Assembly: GCA_946183925.1 (NCBI GenBank)
Contig: CAMHDS010000012.1
Location: forward strand, 1 to 40,123
DNA from: an uncultured Fibrobacter sp.
GTDB taxonomy: Bacteria; Fibrobacterota; Fibrobacteria; Fibrobacterales; Fibrobacteraceae
DNA length: 40,123 bases
Direction of reading: 5' to 3'
Under the pieces are notes generated by a model, which was not told the DNA's origin, made no database searches, and saw only the letters and a program-made list of their open reading frames with translations. Positions 15,507-23,202 of this stretch are shown here, in pieces (position 1 is the stretch's first letter; each line of letters opens with the position of its first letter). The position numbers were made by a program, and so were the translations under genes.

Positions 15507-17123
15507 CTACTTTCCTACAGTGGGTTCGGTAACCTTCCAGGCGGAAGCCTCGTAACCCATAGTAGAGTAGTCGGTGCGCTGCAGGCTCTTGCCAAAACCG
15601 TCGGCCTCTTCCAGCCCCTTCCAGGTATCGGAATAGAGCGTGGCGTCAGACCAGTCGTAGTACCACTGGACGACAGCCGTTAAGGTCGGATCGGTTTCGC
15701 TGTACACCGCGCCACTAAAATCGAAAGGCTCCTTTATAGCCACCGTTTCACCGCGGTTCGAAAGCTTGCCCTTATAGAGGCAAATCTGCACATCGCTTGC
15801 AATCTTGTAATCGGTGCGAATGGCGCCCGTATCCTTCACCAGGGTATCCGAAAGCAGCAGGACCCTTCCACCAGCAGGCACGATGGTTCCCGAAGAGAAC
15901 TCCATATTGATACCTTCTACCTTCCAACCTTTGCTCTTGGCGGACTTGGTCACATAAAGGTTTACCGCCGTATCCGCCTTGTTCACAATCTCCATAAATT
16001 CAAAGGGGACAGAACCTGTCTCAGGAGGGTGGTAGTAGATTTCGTCGATAAAGAGGGGGCCCACCTTCAGGGCCTCGTTTGCAGCCCCCTTGGTAGCCTT
16101 CTTCATGGCGCCCTGGGCCGTAGAGCCATCGCTCACGTCTATAATACCGCTGCTCAGCGTGCTTGCCGCCAGAAGCAGGCTGGATTCGCCGCCGGTCTTT
16201 TTGCCGTTCACCATTTCGTACAGGTAGTAGGAACCGCCATTGGAACTGAGATATATTTCCTCACCAAACACAGAAGCGTCGTCTGTAGCTAAAACCAGGT
16301 AACCCTTGGCAGGAACCTTACCCTTCTTGATGGTCCAGGACATTTGCTTGTACTTGGATTCAAAAATCCAGCCGCTCACATCAACATCCTTGTCGCCGGA
16401 GTTGTAAAGTTCAATCCAGCCATTGTCTTTTCCCGCCACATAGGGTTGGATTTCGTTCAGGCGGACCGTAATAGGAGACACGTATTCATCGGCAGCACCG
16501 GGGTTACCCCACTCCTTTTTGCTTGCAGCCCAGGCACTAGCCTGGCTGGGGTTTCCGCCCACGAACACGAGGCTGCTGCCGTTACCGTCGGCAAGGCTCG
16601 GCCAAGGCGGCTCCTTGCTGAAGGCACAACTCACGTCGCCAGCACCCGTCAGCTTCACGTCGATAACATCTCCCTCGTTAGAAAGCTTGGCGATGGAATC
16701 GGTTTTTACGTCCTTTTCCCAGGGGCCAAACAGACGACCTTTGAAATCCTTGTAGGTCTTCTTGAACAGGTCGGGGTCGTTGGTCACCACGATGTATTCG
16801 TTGGTATCCAAAGGTTCCGCAGGGAAATAGTAGGTCACCGCCCCGTCTAGGTGGAGGTTGAAGTACTGCATGTCGCTCATGGCAGAGCCACCGATAATCT
16901 TCAGTTCCACCCATTCAAGAGCTGAATTTTCGGGAGCGTTGTACATGACTTCGGTAATCATCACGTAGGCGCCACCCGCCTCCGTAGAATTCTGGTCGTA
17001 GCCGCTGTCTTCGCCTTTCGGGTCGTCGCCGCTACTAGAAGAACTGTCGGAACAAGCCGAAAACAAACCAGCCATGGCAAAAGCTGCCACCGCACCTACT
17101 ATAGACCATTTTTTCGAGAGCAT
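15507..17123 (-). CDS. Lipoprotein with three lamin-tail domains
   Basis: 538 residues from the ATG at 17123, which has GGGAGG upstream; a start 30 codons earlier would precede the signal peptide. Lipobox LFSAC, then a Ser/Asp-rich linker. Three lamin-tail-like domains are visible by their openings: MITEVMYNAPENSALEWVEL, VRLNEIQPYVAGKDNGWIEL and LFIDEIYYHPPETGSVPFEF. These are Ig-fold modules that in bacteria occur in surface proteins, often with CotH-like proteins. It is the last gene of the VTC / DUF4956 / HlyD / TolC-like cluster, 31 nt after the VTC gene. It is probably an outer membrane lipoprotein acting as binding or scaffold partner. It converges with the acyltransferase gene, one base apart. 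Confidence 0.85.
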   Translation of the reverse strand: MLSKKWSIVGAVAAFAMAGLFSACSDSSSSSGDDPKGEDSGYDQNSTEAGGAYVMITEVMYNAPENSALEWVELKIIGGSAMSDMQYFNLHLDGAVTYYFPAEPLDTNEYIVVTNDPDLFKKTYKDFKGRLFGPWEKDVKTDSIAKLSNEGDVIDVKLTGAGDVSCAFSKEPPWPSLADGNGSSLVFVGGNPSQASAWAASKKEWGNPGAADEYVSPITVRLNEIQPYVAGKDNGWIELYNSGDKDVDVSGWIFESKYKQMSWTIKKGKVPAKGYLVLATDDASVFGEEIYLSSNGGSYYLYEMVNGKKTGGESSLLLAASTLSSGIIDVSDGSTAQGAMKKATKGAANEALKVGPLFIDEIYYHPPETGSVPFEFMEIVNKADTAVNLYVTKSAKSKGWKVEGINMEFSSGTIVPAGGRVLLLSDTLVKDTGAIRTDYKIASDVQICLYKGKLSNRGETVAIKEPFDFSGAVYSETDPTLTAVVQWYYDWSDATLYSDTWKGLEEADGFGKSLQRTDYSTMGYEASAWKVTEPTVGK

Positions 17124-17154
17124 AGAGCCTCCCTTTTTTGCGGACACACCGCCA

Positions 17155-17973
17155 TTAAAAATTTCCCGCGAGCTTTGTCCAATAGGGGTCCTTGAAATCC
17201 TTGGGGTGTTCATAGACCCTGGACCATTCCGCGGCGGCGTTTCCGAATTTAGAAAAACCGCCCTGTCGCAGGTTCAAAAAGCGAATCAAATCAATCATCC
17301 AGAAGGGCACCTGGGAACAGGGGCACTTCAGTTCCAGCACGGCGTCGCAACCCGGCTTGAAAAAGCGGGGCAACCCCGTAGAATGCATGTAGTGGGGGTC
17401 CACCGTGTAGTCAAAGCCCGTCTCTTCACGGAAACGCATACCCGTATCGATGGTCACCCGGGAATACTCTTCACGGAGCCCGAACCAGGCCCGGCGTTTG
17501 TACTGGGTCAAAAGTCTCGGGTGGGCGTTGTGCAGGTGGGTCTTGTACAAAAAATCTTTCAGGTACTTGCGGTCCGTATCACTCTTGCAAGGCCAATCTT
17601 CGGGCTTCATGTTCCAGACTTCGCCGGGGCTTATCCCCTTGATGGTGGCGCGGCTCTTGTAGCAGACCTCTTTCACCTTGCGCTTGCTTTCAAAGTGGAA
17701 GGTGCCGTCCTGAGCAGGGTGCTCGCCATAGGTGCGGATACGCATGTTGAATCGGTCCAGGAGCCTGGCCTTTTTCCAACCCAGGAATGTCCAGCGGTCC
17801 GAATCCAGGTACAAGTTGGTAATCCAGTAAAAATGTCCCGGCGTAATCTGGGAGTAATGGTCCTCTTCGCAATAGGGCGCAATGAATTCGCCAATACGGT
17901 CCGCCCATGCCACAGGAATGTGGTACTTGAGCTCGAAACGCTCCAACAGGCTAAAACCGCGGGCTTCGGCCAT
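17155..17973 (-). CDS. VTC-domain protein (polyphosphate polymerase-like)
   Basis: 272 residues, a single VTC domain with its hallmark pieces in order: ERFELKYHI (11-19), NLYLDSDR (53-60), MRIRTYG (77-83), FHFESKRKVKEVCYKSR (92-108), QYKRRAW (157-163), RVTIDTGMRF (172-181), AVLELKCP with E214, and FSKFG (240-244). These correspond to the tunnel-lining basic residues and the metal-binding glutamate of yeast Vtc4, which makes polyphosphate from ATP. Catalytic residues appear intact, so activity is plausible. No membrane segment, so it should be cytoplasmic. The ATG overlaps the TolC-like stop by one base. VTC next to DUF4956 is a recurring bacterial pairing; the HlyD/TolC partners are the unusual part. 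Confidence 0.9.
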   Translation of the reverse strand: MAEARGFSLLERFELKYHIPVAWADRIGEFIAPYCEEDHYSQITPGHFYWITNLYLDSDRWTFLGWKKARLLDRFNMRIRTYGEHPAQDGTFHFESKRKVKEVCYKSRATIKGISPGEVWNMKPEDWPCKSDTDRKYLKDFLYKTHLHNAHPRLLTQYKRRAWFGLREEYSRVTIDTGMRFREETGFDYTVDPHYMHSTGLPRFFKPGCDAVLELKCPCSQVPFWMIDLIRFLNLRQGGFSKFGNAAAEWSRVYEHPKDFKDPYWTKLAGNF

Positions 17974-19364
17974 TACTTGAGGCCCTCACGCAGGTGGTTT
18001 TTCACATTGGGGTTCGCAAAGATTCCCGTGTAGGTCAGCAGGACCAAGTAACGGTCAAAAATATCGTATTCCAGTTTCAGGGCCTTCAAGTCGCTTTCCA
18101 GGGCACTCTCGCGGGCACGCAACAGCAGAAGCGGGTCCGCCCCTGCCGACTGGGCAAAATCCTCAAAGAGGTTTCCGGCATTCACCTTCTCCACAAAGTC
18201 CTTTTGCACCTTCCACTGGGCCACCAGGGCCACGATTTCTTCGGACAGGCGAGAAACTTTTTGGGTCAGAGTCCGCACGGCATCCAGGTAGTCGCTTTCG
18301 GCATCCAGTTCATCCACCTGATTGCGCAAGGCGTTCCCGTTGTTGTCATCCAGGAACGGGAGCCTCACTGCCAGATTCACAAAGAACTTGTCCTTCAGCT
18401 GACGGTCATCCTTGTCGGGCACCAGAAATTCTGCCGTACCGTCGCAGTTGATGGAAGAGCAGCCCGTCTTGTCCAGCCAGTCCTTATAATAGTCGTTGTA
18501 GGCTCCATAGGGGCCCACGTCGCCGGCATCCAGTTCCTTGTATTTTTTCATCAGGGATTCAATCTTCAGGGAATACCCCACGCCGATATGGGAAATGAAA
18601 TCGTTTCCCTTGGTCAGATCCCGCTTGGACTTGGCCTGTTCGTATTCCATCTTGGACTTGGCCTTCATGACTTCGGGGAACTGGTCGTTTACCGCAATGC
18701 CGTCTTGCAGTCCCTTGGCGAGTTCGTCCATGGTAGGGAGCCACGAGGTATCCAGGCCCACGGAATCAAAGTCCGGCACCCAAGACTTGAGTTTCAGTTC
18801 CGCATCTTTCAGGGCGGTACTGTCTCCCAGAAGTTCCGCACGTCGGGCGGATTCCTGCTCCAGGGCCACAATCAGGTCCTGGGAATTGAAGGTCTCGCTC
18901 CCCGCCTTCAGGTGGAGCACTTCGATTCGGTCCAGGTTCACCTGGTAGAGCTGCTTGTCAATTTCGGCAATCTTCCGGCGGATGACATAGCGGAGCGCCC
19001 GCTCGTAGCGGTCGTAAAGCAGGTACGAACGGTCCACCGCCAGGCGGGCCTTCTGGTAATCCCGCAGGGTCTCGTACTGGCGCTTGTCCGCAGAGCCTAT
19101 ACCGAAGGACTTCGGCTTGAGGCGCAGTTCAAAGTCGTGCTTCGCAAAACTGAAACCGTCCAGCTGGTAACGGAATTCCAGGTTGTCCCAGAGCTTGGTT
19201 CCCACATCCTGGGAAGCCGCCTGGGAACGTTTTTCCGACGTCTGGTAAACCGGGTCCTTATCTACGGACTCCACCAGCTGCTCCCAGGTCAAGGGGGCGG
19301 CTACGGCGGCAGCAGAAAGGATTGCCACAAAAGACGCAGTAATAAAAAGCCTATTATCGTACAT
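17973..19364 (-). CDS. Divergent TolC-like outer membrane protein
   Basis: 463 residues with a signal peptide (LFITASFVAILSAAAVAAPL). The mature protein opens TWEQLVESVDKDPVYQTSEK, as in OEP proteins, and has two long helical stretches: YETLRDYQKARLAVDRSYLL and a later part around LAVRLPFLDDNNGNALRNQV. The second half carries a Cys-containing loop (TGCSSINCDGTAEF) that may form a surface disulfide. It is more distant from classical TolC than the gene at 10993-12579. The stop overlaps the VTC start. Upstream, a 7-bp repeat array separates it from the HlyD gene, and no clear ribosome site is seen before its ATG. Confidence 0.75.
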   Translation of the reverse strand: MYDNRLFITASFVAILSAAAVAAPLTWEQLVESVDKDPVYQTSEKRSQAASQDVGTKLWDNLEFRYQLDGFSFAKHDFELRLKPKSFGIGSADKRQYETLRDYQKARLAVDRSYLLYDRYERALRYVIRRKIAEIDKQLYQVNLDRIEVLHLKAGSETFNSQDLIVALEQESARRAELLGDSTALKDAELKLKSWVPDFDSVGLDTSWLPTMDELAKGLQDGIAVNDQFPEVMKAKSKMEYEQAKSKRDLTKGNDFISHIGVGYSLKIESLMKKYKELDAGDVGPYGAYNDYYKDWLDKTGCSSINCDGTAEFLVPDKDDRQLKDKFFVNLAVRLPFLDDNNGNALRNQVDELDAESDYLDAVRTLTQKVSRLSEEIVALVAQWKVQKDFVEKVNAGNLFEDFAQSAGADPLLLLRARESALESDLKALKLEYDIFDRYLVLLTYTGIFANPNVKNHLREGLK

Positions 19365-19379
19365 TCACAAACCTACACA

Positions 19380-19423
19380 ATACTCACAACTCATCACTCA
19401 TTACTCATCACTCACAACTCATC
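19380..19423. repeat. Heptamer array (ATCACTC / ACAACTC type)
   Basis: Six 7-bp units of the form A-Y-N-ACTC (ACAACTC, ATCACTC, ATTACTC, ATCACTC, ACAACTC). It fills the gap between the HlyD and TolC-like genes and runs into the HlyD 3' end, providing its last two residues and TGA. Confidence 0.85.
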
Positions 19424-20506
19424 GCCGCTGCCGAAAATGGCTTCCATAATCCGGGTCGCCAAGTCCTTGATCTTGCCTTCTTCGGAAATGGCCACCATCT
19501 CCCCCAGCAAGAAGGAATTGTCTTCGGGAATCTTGATGGTCACTTCACGGCCATACACCGGCATGTCAGGCATTTTCCACATGCGGTCCGGGAACACCAC
19601 GATACGGCTAGAAAGGCCGACCACCTCGCCCTTGATGGGCTTGCCCTTGCCGCCCAGAGTGCGGATTTCCACGTCCTTGCCCAGGTTCATGCGCTGGTAA
19701 ACCTGCTCGTTGATATAGCCACGGATTAAAGATGGAGACTTGTGGGTCAAGGTCACAATAGGCGTAAAGCTGGAAACCTTTTCGCCCTCGCGCACATTCA
19801 CGCTGCCCACCACCCAGTTTTCCTTGGCAATCTGCACCAGGTCCGCCTGTTCCTTTTTGAGCTGTTCCAGTTCCTTGTGCAAGGTGGCGGCCTCGGTGAC
19901 GCCGCTTTTCCGTTGGAGGCTACGGCTCCCCTGCAAAAGAGCAATCTGCTCGTTGGCGTTTTTCTCGGCCAGGGCCAGTTCGTCTTTCAGGTTCTTGATT
20001 TGCATGGCCATGCCGTCGTTGCCACCGGCCTTGGCGTTGTTTCCGCTCAGGCTTTTCAGCTTAGAAGAAATTTCCTTGTTCTTCTGGTATTCCGTTTCCA
20101 GCCTGTTGATTTCGAACCGGAGCGCCGCACTGCGGGTCGCAAGGTCCGCCTTTACGGAGGCCACACGCTGGTCGATATCCGCCTTGTTCAGGCTGCTACG
20201 ACCCTCGATGGCGTCAAGCTCGCGGGTCACTTCGTTAATGCGAAGGGTCAGGTCGGGGCGGTTCAGTTCCACGATGGTGTCACCCGCCTTGATTTCTTGA
20301 CCGGGCATCACATGGACCTTCACGATTTCGGTAGCGCTAGGCACGCTGATGATGGTTTCAGAAGCTTCGGCAATGCCCTGGAACAGGGCGACGTTTCCCT
20401 GGTAAAAATACCCCAGACCCACCACAGCCACCACGGCCAGAATCCAGGCGATAGAAAGTTTGCACTTGTAGATAAAAGAAATGAGGAAGGTGTTTTTCAA
20501 AGCCAT
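19412..20506 (-). CDS. HlyD-like membrane-fusion protein
   Basis: 364 residues with ATG behind GGGGAGGGA. Membrane anchor at about 18-36 (SIAWILAVVAVVGLGYFYQG), split lipoyl-like domain (VKVHVMPGQEIKAGDTIVEL early; NWVVGSVNVREGEKVSSFTP late), and a long coiled-coil hairpin between them (about 85-235, EINRLETEYQKNKEISSKLK). Its C-terminus ends GSGDEL; the last codons and the stop lie in a heptamer repeat array. It lies between DUF4956 and TolC-like genes, so it probably connects an inner membrane component to the outer membrane. No ABC or MFS exporter is adjacent; the only inner membrane partner here is DUF4956. Confidence 0.88.
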   Translation of the reverse strand: MALKNTFLISFIYKCKLSIAWILAVVAVVGLGYFYQGNVALFQGIAEASETIISVPSATEIVKVHVMPGQEIKAGDTIVELNRPDLTLRINEVTRELDAIEGRSSLNKADIDQRVASVKADLATRSAALRFEINRLETEYQKNKEISSKLKSLSGNNAKAGGNDGMAMQIKNLKDELALAEKNANEQIALLQGSRSLQRKSGVTEAATLHKELEQLKKEQADLVQIAKENWVVGSVNVREGEKVSSFTPIVTLTHKSPSLIRGYINEQVYQRMNLGKDVEIRTLGGKGKPIKGEVVGLSSRIVVFPDRMWKMPDMPVYGREVTIKIPEDNSFLLGEMVAISEEGKIKDLATRIMEAIFGSGDEL

Positions 20507-20521
20507 TTTTCAATCCCTCCC

Positions 20522-21205
20522 CTACATGTCCGTGGTGGCGTCTTGCATCATGAACTGGATGTCAGAAAGTCCCTCCACCTTGGCAAGTTCCGCCAAAATA
20601 TCCGCCGCCGGCTTAGACGCCTTCAGCTTTATCTGGTAGGCCACGTCTATGCGCTCGCCGCCGTTCACCTCACGCATGGTAATCAATATGTAGGTCTTCA
20701 GGTTCTTGCGCATTATGTTTTCTACCGCCATGCGGGGTTCAGATGTATTGGGCAGAGCCATGCGGAGCATACCGTCAAAGAAATGCTTGGTGCCAAGACC
20801 CGTGCGGGAAAGCAAAAACGCCACGATACAAAAGGCAAGGGTCCCGCCCACGGCAGCCCCCCAGGCATACACACCACAACCAATGCCTGCACCCAGTGCC
20901 GCAAAGATGAACATGATGTCGCGAGGGTCCTTGAAGCTGGTACGGAAGCGCACAATAGAAAGGGCGCCCAGCATCCCGAGACCGCGGCCCACATTATCAC
21001 CGATGGCCTGCATCACGGTAGCCGCCACCACCGAACTGAGCACCAGGGCCTGCACGTAGTTTCTGGAATAAGAAAGTCCAAGGAAGGTCCTCTCGTAGGT
21101 CCAACCGATAATGGAAGAAAGCACAAAGGCCAACAGCAGGGTATAGGCCAAGGTGATGATAGTGGCGTTAGCCGTACTGGATTGAACAGCCAATAAATCG
21201 AGCAT
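20522..21205 (-). CDS. DUF4956 family membrane protein
   Basis: 227 residues from the ATG at 21205 (ACGGAG upstream; a start 19 codons earlier lacks a site). Three or four membrane helices lie in the first half. The family core is clear: YVQALVLSSVVAATVMQAIG, then GRGLGMLGALSIVRFRTSFK and DPRDIMFIFAALGAGIGCG. A soluble C-terminal domain of about 90 residues (YILITMREVNGGERIDVAYQ) follows, ferredoxin-like in pattern. Function is unknown; such genes commonly neighbour VTC-domain and CotH genes. First gene of the five-gene minus-strand cluster, so the promoter should lie in 21206-21370. Confidence 0.88.
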   Translation of the reverse strand: MLDLLAVQSSTANATIITLAYTLLLAFVLSSIIGWTYERTFLGLSYSRNYVQALVLSSVVAATVMQAIGDNVGRGLGMLGALSIVRFRTSFKDPRDIMFIFAALGAGIGCGVYAWGAAVGGTLAFCIVAFLLSRTGLGTKHFFDGMLRMALPNTSEPRMAVENIMRKNLKTYILITMREVNGGERIDVAYQIKLKASKPAADILAELAKVEGLSDIQFMMQDATTDM

Positions 21206-21376
21206 AGAAACTCCGTTGTTTATACCTGTAAAAAATACTTTTTTAGGAGGATTATCCACCAAGAATTATGGTAAAATTTTGCCTAACAAAAAGCCCTCTG
21301 GGGTATAAATACCCGAAGCGGGAAATTTCACCCCTTTTTTCGGTCTTCATGACAAGCTATGAAAATTTCTGAATAC

Positions 21377-21405
21377 AAAAAGTCCCCGGCCAAGCCAGGG
21401 ACTTT
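21377..21405 (-). terminator. Rho-independent terminator after the DASS gene
   Basis: Read on the minus strand: GAAAGTCCC-TGGC / GCCG-GGGACTTTTT, 20 nt after the DASS transporter stop. It separates that transcript from the DUF4956 cluster. Confidence 0.8.
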
Positions 21406-21424
21406 CGCAATATTGCATCGAAAA

Positions 21425-23104
21425 TTACTTCGCAGCGGCAGAGTCTGCTACGGGCGCGGCAACGGCAGCACTATCAGCAGCAACAGCGGCAGCGGCGACC
21501 GTAGAGTCGGCGGCGACAGCAGCGACAGTATCAGCAACAGCAACTGCAGAATCAGCGACTGCGGGTGCGGCAGGCGCCTCCACTACCTTCTCAACAGCAG
21601 CAGGGGCTGCAGGAACAGCTTCGGCAGCCTTGGGTGCTGGAGTCCCGAAGAAGGAAATCTTCGCGAGGAAAATCATCATGATCCAGGAAACGACCAAGCC
21701 AAGGATACCCATGACAACGCCGGTAATAGCCATGCCGCGGGTATCGGTGTAACCCGTGGCGTGGGCAAGTGCGTTAGGCGGCGTAGAGATAGGCAAGCTC
21801 ATGCCGAGAGAGCTTGCAAAGGCCACAGACACGAGGAGAGCGGTCACGCCACCCAGTCCAATCAGGTTGTCCTGGCAGGCAATGCCCACGGCGCAAAGAA
21901 TAGGAACAAGCAATGTAGCCGTTGATGTGTGACTCATGAAGTTTGCCATGAAGAGGCAGATGATGCCGCAGCCAATCATCAGGGCCAGCGGAGACCAGCT
22001 TGCAAACGGGATGGTTTTGATGAGGTGGGCGGCAAGACCTGTGGCGTTGAGGCCAACGCCCAGGGCAAAACCACCGGCCACAAGCCAAAGCACGTCCCAG
22101 CTCATGGCGTTCAGGTCTTTCTTGGTAATCACGCCGGTGAGTGCGAACACGGCCATGGGAATCATGGCAATGGCGTTGTCGTTGATACCGTGGACATTCT
22201 TACCGGTCACCCACAAAATCACGCAAAGGACAAAGGTAATGTAAACGATAATGGCCTTGGGGCTGGTGTCGAACTTGCCGGCACCTTCGATGTTCAGGAC
22301 CATTTCTTTCATCTTGATGGGGTAAATCTTAAGGAGGAGAATCCAGGCCACCACCATGAGGATAATCACGTAGGGGATACCGAAGGCCATCCACTGGCCA
22401 AATGTCACAGGGTTTGCCACCAGGTCACCGCGGGCCACGGCGTCGTTCAAGGCACCAAGGGCAATGGCGTTAGGAGGTGTTCCGATAGGAGTACCCATAC
22501 CGCCGATGTTGGCGCCAAGGGGAATGGCAAGGGCAAAGGCAGCCTTACCGCGGTCATCGGGTTCAAAGAGCTTGAGCACCGGGGCGAGGATGGCGAGCAT
22601 CATGGCGGCGGTGGCGGTGTTGCTCATGAACATGGAGAACACGGCGGTAATGAGCATGAGTCCGAGGAGCACGAACTTCGGGTTCTTGCCGAAGGGCTTC
22701 AGGAGCACGCGGGCAAGGTTCAAGTCCATCTTGTACTTGGTGGCGGCAGCCGCCAAGAAGAATCCGCCCAAGAAAAGCATGATGATGGGGTTTGCAAACG
22801 TCGCCATGATGGACTTGTGGCTAATCATAGTCACGCCATCCACACGGAAAGGCGTCAGGGAGGAGTCGGACATGGTCACGATCATGAGCACGATGACCAA
22901 CACCGACGTGGACCAGATGGGGAACGGTTGCAGAATCCAGAAAAGGGCAGCCATCACGAAAACGCCGATGACGCGGATTTCGAGGGGATTCAAAATTCCC
23001 ATGGGGCTTGCAGCATCGAATCCGAGGGATTCGTAGGGCAAGAAGAGAGCGACAATCGCAAGGATTGACGCGATGATGAACTTGATGAATTTAGCCTTTG
23101 TCAT
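21425..23104 (-). CDS. DASS/SLC13-family carboxylate transporter
   Basis: 559 residues with 11 or more hydrophobic segments. Family motifs: MFMSNTATAAMMLAILAPVL and, in the second half, NFMSHTSTATLLVPILCAVG, the two SNT-type substrate/sodium sites; also GANIGGMGTPIGTPPNAIAL and LGMSLPISTPPNALAHATGY. Members import di- or tricarboxylates with sodium; succinate or another C4 acid would suit this fermenter, but the substrate is not certain. After about residue 490 comes a tail of roughly 70 residues made almost only of Ala, Val, Asp, Pro and Ser (ADSAVAVADTVAAVAADSTV), which is not part of the family. A TACATT box lies 10 nt before the ATG and no clear Shine-Dalgarno is seen. Confidence 0.92.
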   Translation of the reverse strand: MTKAKFIKFIIASILAIVALFLPYESLGFDAASPMGILNPLEIRVIGVFVMAALFWILQPFPIWSTSVLVIVLMIVTMSDSSLTPFRVDGVTMISHKSIMATFANPIIMLFLGGFFLAAAATKYKMDLNLARVLLKPFGKNPKFVLLGLMLITAVFSMFMSNTATAAMMLAILAPVLKLFEPDDRGKAAFALAIPLGANIGGMGTPIGTPPNAIALGALNDAVARGDLVANPVTFGQWMAFGIPYVIILMVVAWILLLKIYPIKMKEMVLNIEGAGKFDTSPKAIIVYITFVLCVILWVTGKNVHGINDNAIAMIPMAVFALTGVITKKDLNAMSWDVLWLVAGGFALGVGLNATGLAAHLIKTIPFASWSPLALMIGCGIICLFMANFMSHTSTATLLVPILCAVGIACQDNLIGLGGVTALLVSVAFASSLGMSLPISTPPNALAHATGYTDTRGMAITGVVMGILGLVVSWIMMIFLAKISFFGTPAPKAAEAVPAAPAAVEKVVEAPAAPAVADSAVAVADTVAAVAADSTVAAAAVAADSAAVAAPVADSAAAK

Positions 23105-23143
23105 AGTGGGCCCAAATGTAGAAATTATGGGTGGTCATGGCAA

Positions 23144-23173
23144 TAAAAAAGCCCCCGATTTTATCGGGAGCTT
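23144..23173 (-). terminator. Rho-independent terminator after the giant secreted protein gene
   Basis: Minus-strand stem AAGCTCCCGAT / ATCGGGGGCTT, then TTTTATT, about 30 nt after the stop at 23203. Confidence 0.85.
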
Positions 23174-23202
23174 AGCTTGTAAGTCAAATGTAAGCATTCG
23201 CC

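Noticed and set aside
17994..19700. 568-residue plus-strand open frame
   Set aside because: Antisense to the TolC-like and HlyD-like genes and reads through the heptamer array.
21929..23068. 379-residue plus-strand open frame opposite the DASS gene
   Set aside because: His/Gly-rich antisense of a clear transporter gene.
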